Of a DNA stretch of 64,000 bases, positions 62,769-64,000 are shown one piece after another. The DNA is taken from NCBI GenBank assembly GCA_026419785.1, contig JAODTK010004087.1:434001-498000 (forward strand), given 5' to 3'. Each line of letters begins with the position of its first letter. Within the stretch, counting starts at the first letter, position 1. The stretch comes from Sclerodactyla briareus (lineage: Eukaryota; Echinodermata; Holothuroidea; Dendrochirotida; Sclerodactylidae). The position numbers and the translations under genes were made by a program. The notes below the pieces were generated by a model that was not told the origin of the DNA, searched no databases, and worked only from the letters and a program-made list of their open reading frames with translations.

Positions 62769-62844
62769 GTTGTTATCTCCAATTGGACTAGATGAAAACG
62801 AAGGATTCAAACGAGCACATCAGAATGTATCAATTGATTGATCC

Positions 62845-63430
62845 CTCTATTGACCTACATGTCTGGTGAGCCGAACAAAATACCGGTCACTTATAATAAC
62901 TGCCCACTTAATCCAACTTTATAGTGAGGAAATGACTGAAACTGACGCCCTTGATACTTTGACCCGTATCTAACCTTGTAAAAATTGTTTCAGAGTTCTA
63001 TCCATGGTCCCCCATCTTTTGGTGTGCACCATCTTCTGTTTTTATCAGGCTGCTGTTTGAATATTGATTTGACTAAGTTTAATATGCACGCGCGGATATG
63101 CATTTCCAAAACATCATTCATAATAGTTGGCAGTTAGTTAGGCTACAAAATACTAGTTTGAAGACAATGATGTTACAGTTGCATCTCTAACAACAATGTA
63201 CCATGTAGCTAATCACAATGCTAGTTCCTGGAAAGAAGAGAAATGGGCTTTTCCACAGTAAGTGGTACAATGTGTGACTTGGAAGAAAATTTTCAACTGC
63301 CTGGTTTCTCTCGTTTTGAAGAATTATGTAATATATTGCTACATGGCCTCAAATATCGAGTATACAGATCGAAAATCAACCATGTGCTCAAATACTGTTG
63401 GGGTTTAAAGTAAGCAGACTCACATACGTA
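62845..63430. other. Upstream of the RPAP1 start (5' UTR or leader intron)
   Basis: On the minus strand an acceptor-like CGGCTCACCAG lies near 62861, so a non-coding first exon may exist further upstream. No coding similarity. Confidence 0.4.
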
Positions 63431-63806
63431 ACATGGACGGACAAACTATGTTTAAATAAAACTGGGGAATAGTTACATATTCTGTAAAAGGTCTTCTCAC
63501 ACAAATCAAAGCTAGATATGCGACATTTGATGACCCAAACATATTTCTTTCCCCCGAATACGGCTCACCCACTGTAACTGCATATACTAATTATATGTCT
63601 ATCCTGACCCCAGATTGACGTAAAAAAAATGCAACATGGACGGACATTTCCCTACTTAAGGTTATCGTTTGCTGGCGAACAAATAGTACGATCAAATAAA
63701 GCCATCAAAAATGGGTGTCCATTTTTACACATTGTTCATGCTGACAGTAGAATTTTGCAAATCCATTGAATTTGTGGTTGTCACGTCATGTAACATGGCG
63801 GACAAA
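63431..63806 (+). repeat. Three direct repeats around AACATGGACGGACAAA
   Basis: TAACATGGACGGACAAAC at about 63431, CAACATGGACGGACATTT at about 63633 and TAACATGGCGGACAAATG at about 63792, with AAATAAA following the first two within tens of bases. Spacing is about 160-200 bases. The third begins a 38-codon plus-strand frame (MADKCYMRRMRDL). Confidence 0.55.
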
Positions 63807-63810
63807 TGTT
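63790..63810. promoter_or_regulatory. YY1-like AACATGGCGGAC motif, candidate promoter element
   Basis: AACATGGCGGAC resembles the AAGATGGCGGC class of YY1 sites found at many metazoan transcription starts. It lies about 1 kb upstream of the RPAP1 ATG. TTACGTACGTTAC follows near 63979. No initiation site can be proven from sequence. Confidence 0.25.
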
Positions 63811-64000
63811 ACATGCGGCGTATGAGGGACCTATACTACCTCTTCTTCTGCGTGCTACATGTTCCAACACGTCTGTTTGTCCTTATAAGAAGAAACTACA
63901 ACGCTTAGTCGTCACTACTTTAAAGGTTTTTTACCTTTGGAACATCCCCGAGAAAATTATGTTAGATACTTTATATGTTACGTACGTTACAATTGTGGGG

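Noticed and set aside
62383-62841. 152-codon plus ORF
   Set aside because: Antisense shadow of the first RPAP1 coding exon.

Overview
The window looks like animal genomic DNA, most likely from a marine invertebrate. It has GT-AG introns of several kilobases, tRNA-derived SINEs, a CR1/L2-type LINE, hAT and Harbinger-like DNA transposons and many tandem arrays. I lean towards a deuterostome such as an echinoderm or hemichordate, on repeat style only, with low confidence. There is no bacterial gene, CRISPR array, rRNA gene or intact tRNA gene.

One protein-coding gene accounts for almost the whole window. It is the orthologue of RPAP1 (RNA polymerase II-associated protein 1; MINIYO in plants, Rba50 in yeast). 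It lies on the minus strand, from a start codon at 62768 down to an exon at 2992, and its 3' end is beyond the left edge. I place 17 exons at 62768-62489, 61900-61839, 61396-~61240, 59027-58928, ~54090-53871, 50150-50010, 48696-48526, 44608-44398, 35119-34957, 30413-30264, 29242-29034, 27171-27074, 25217-25060, 22972-22782, 20130-19843, 17743-17548 and 3153-2992. Splice phases agree wherever both sides can be read. About half of the exons carry one or more single-base frameshifts although their splice sites are intact. I read this as indel error in a long-read assembly rather than a dead gene, but the sequence alone cannot decide it. At least one exon (between 44398 and 35119) and some C-terminal-half exons were not found.

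The introns hold layered mobile DNA. Region 0-5 kb: a tRNA-headed SINE and the first copy of a transposon filled with ~310-bp dimeric tandem repeats. 5-8 kb: a probable non-autonomous hAT element containing a GGAT array. 8-16 kb: several short local tandem duplications and a 20-bp minisatellite. 17-30 kb: RPAP1 exons among duplicated blocks, a second tRNA SINE family and small hAT-like MITEs. 31.6-34.9 kb: a 40-bp minisatellite ending 32 bases from a splice donor. 35.9-43.9 kb: a second copy of the tandem-repeat transposon, split by a 4.65-kb Harbinger-like element (TTA target duplication) and containing a higher-order array. 45.5-48.2 kb: a SINE next to a 5'-truncated CR1/L2 LINE with a similar 3' tail. 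51.4-53.7 kb: an internally deleted hAT element with a perfect 8-bp target duplication and a recognisable transposase C-terminus. 55.2-57.5 kb: a third copy of the tandem-repeat transposon. 59.4-60.0 kb: a CpG-rich island inside an intron. 62.5-64 kb: first coding exon and probable promoter side of RPAP1.

I found no previously undescribed enzymatic or defence system. The most unusual material is the tandem-repeat-bearing transposon family, the nested insertions, and repeats lying directly against RPAP1 splice sites.
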